Shown here: positions 63,753 to 64,000 of the stretch, one piece after another
Numbering within the stretch: the first letter of the stretch is position 1
Layout of the letters: every line of letters starts with the position of its first letter
DNA from: Stenotrophomonas beteli
GTDB lineage: Bacteria; Pseudomonadota; Gammaproteobacteria; Xanthomonadales; Xanthomonadaceae
Reading direction: 5' to 3'
Length of the DNA: 64,000 bases
Assembly (NCBI RefSeq): GCF_001431665.1
Contig: NZ_LLXV01000044.1
Coordinates: forward strand, 1 to 64,000
Program-made: the position numbers and the translations under genes
Notes under the pieces: generated by a model
The model's database searches: none
What the model saw: the letters and a program-made list of their open reading frames with translations, nothing else
What the model was told of the DNA's origin: nothing

Positions 63753-64000
63753 TCAGTACCTGAAGTAGGTATCCCCAACACCGGAACTATCACCCCTTCG
63801 CGCTCGACCGAACCGTCCGGCTCTAAGGTTTATCTTCTTTGGATTGCTCCAGTCCATCGCAGCGAATACCAGATCTGCCATCCTCGCAAATCTAGATAAG
63901 CGACGCCCGATCCTCCATCCGATCACGCCGAAAATTGAGGCTCCGGCAACGCAGGCACCAGAAATGACTTCGAACTTACTATCGGACTTGTCTTCCCAAA
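63753..64000 (-). CDS. second tandem paralog, 5' part beyond the window
   Basis: Only the C-terminal 82 codons are present. They end GDTYFRY like the preceding gene and align throughout: GRRLSRFARMADLVFAAM against GRHFTRFAKMADAIFETL, then WSNPKKINLR against WPNAKRINLR. A membrane helix (VISGACVAGASIFGVIGW) precedes this. Base composition is less GC-rich than the neighbouring housekeeping genes. The 76-bp gap between the two copies suggests an operon or a local expansion. Confidence 0.8.
   Translation of the reverse strand, partial: WEDKSDSKFEVISGACVAGASIFGVIGWRIGRRLSRFARMADLVFAAMDWSNPKKINLRAGRFGRARRGDSSGVGDTYFRY

Overview
This is a GC-rich chromosomal window that looks like Stenotrophomonas (S. 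maltophilia group, Xanthomonadaceae). The basis is codon use and gene content (TonB receptors, plant-type GshA, rhtA-like and dsbA neighbours) together with the many GTAG-headed intergenic palindromes typical of that group. The species call is an inference; there is no rRNA in the window. I saw no tRNA, CRISPR array, prophage or complete insertion sequence.

Layout. 1-8.7 kb: a LuxR-type response regulator, then a TctD/TctE two-component system with an orphan periplasmic binding protein. Divergent from these run an OprO/P-type porin, a CitMHS citrate transporter and a short-chain dehydrogenase, so this is probably a citrate/tricarboxylate uptake locus. A frame-broken HExxH secreted protein and a small exported partner follow. 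8.8-25.8 kb: a TonB receptor, a QEGLA/MATCAP-type metallopeptidase, rsgA, an alaA-SGNH hydrolase-methyltransferase operon, a polysaccharide deacetylase, a glutaredoxin/HesB-like/rhodanese fusion, DUF924, AMP nucleosidase, two amidohydrolases, a DsbA-fold isomerase, DegV and two hypothetical genes. 25.9-31 kb: a three-gene tripartite efflux operon (MFS, HlyD, outer-membrane lipoprotein) with a LysR gene. 31-45 kb: a universal stress protein, a diguanylate cyclase, the formaldehyde operon frmR-adhC-yqcC-fghA with a clear operator, oxidoreductases each beside a divergent LysR gene, gshA, a VIT-family metal transporter and an AraC regulator. 46-64 kb: a metallo-beta-lactamase-fold protein, engB, cytochrome c4, two DsbA proteins, a nuclease-fold protein, a RhtA-like exporter with a divergent Lrp gene, an M23 peptidase, two TonB receptors, exbD, slt, cca and two tandem membrane-protein paralogs, the second cut by the window edge.

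The most unusual content lies between genes. Three palindromic repeat families coexist. (A) GTAG-headed hairpins (SMAG-like); in four genes the TAG of the element is the gene's stop codon. (B) A GGGGTCAGA-type palindrome with a TTTCC/GGAAA core. (C) A nested element, seen five times, with long copy-specific outer arms around a 50-52 nt conserved middle. That middle carries an inner hairpin whose stem covaries around a conserved CATYCATG apex. The 45.3-46.1 kb gap is built almost entirely from B and C elements, including an almost exact 275-bp tandem duplication, inside a larger inverted repeat. Family C is my best candidate for something undescribed.
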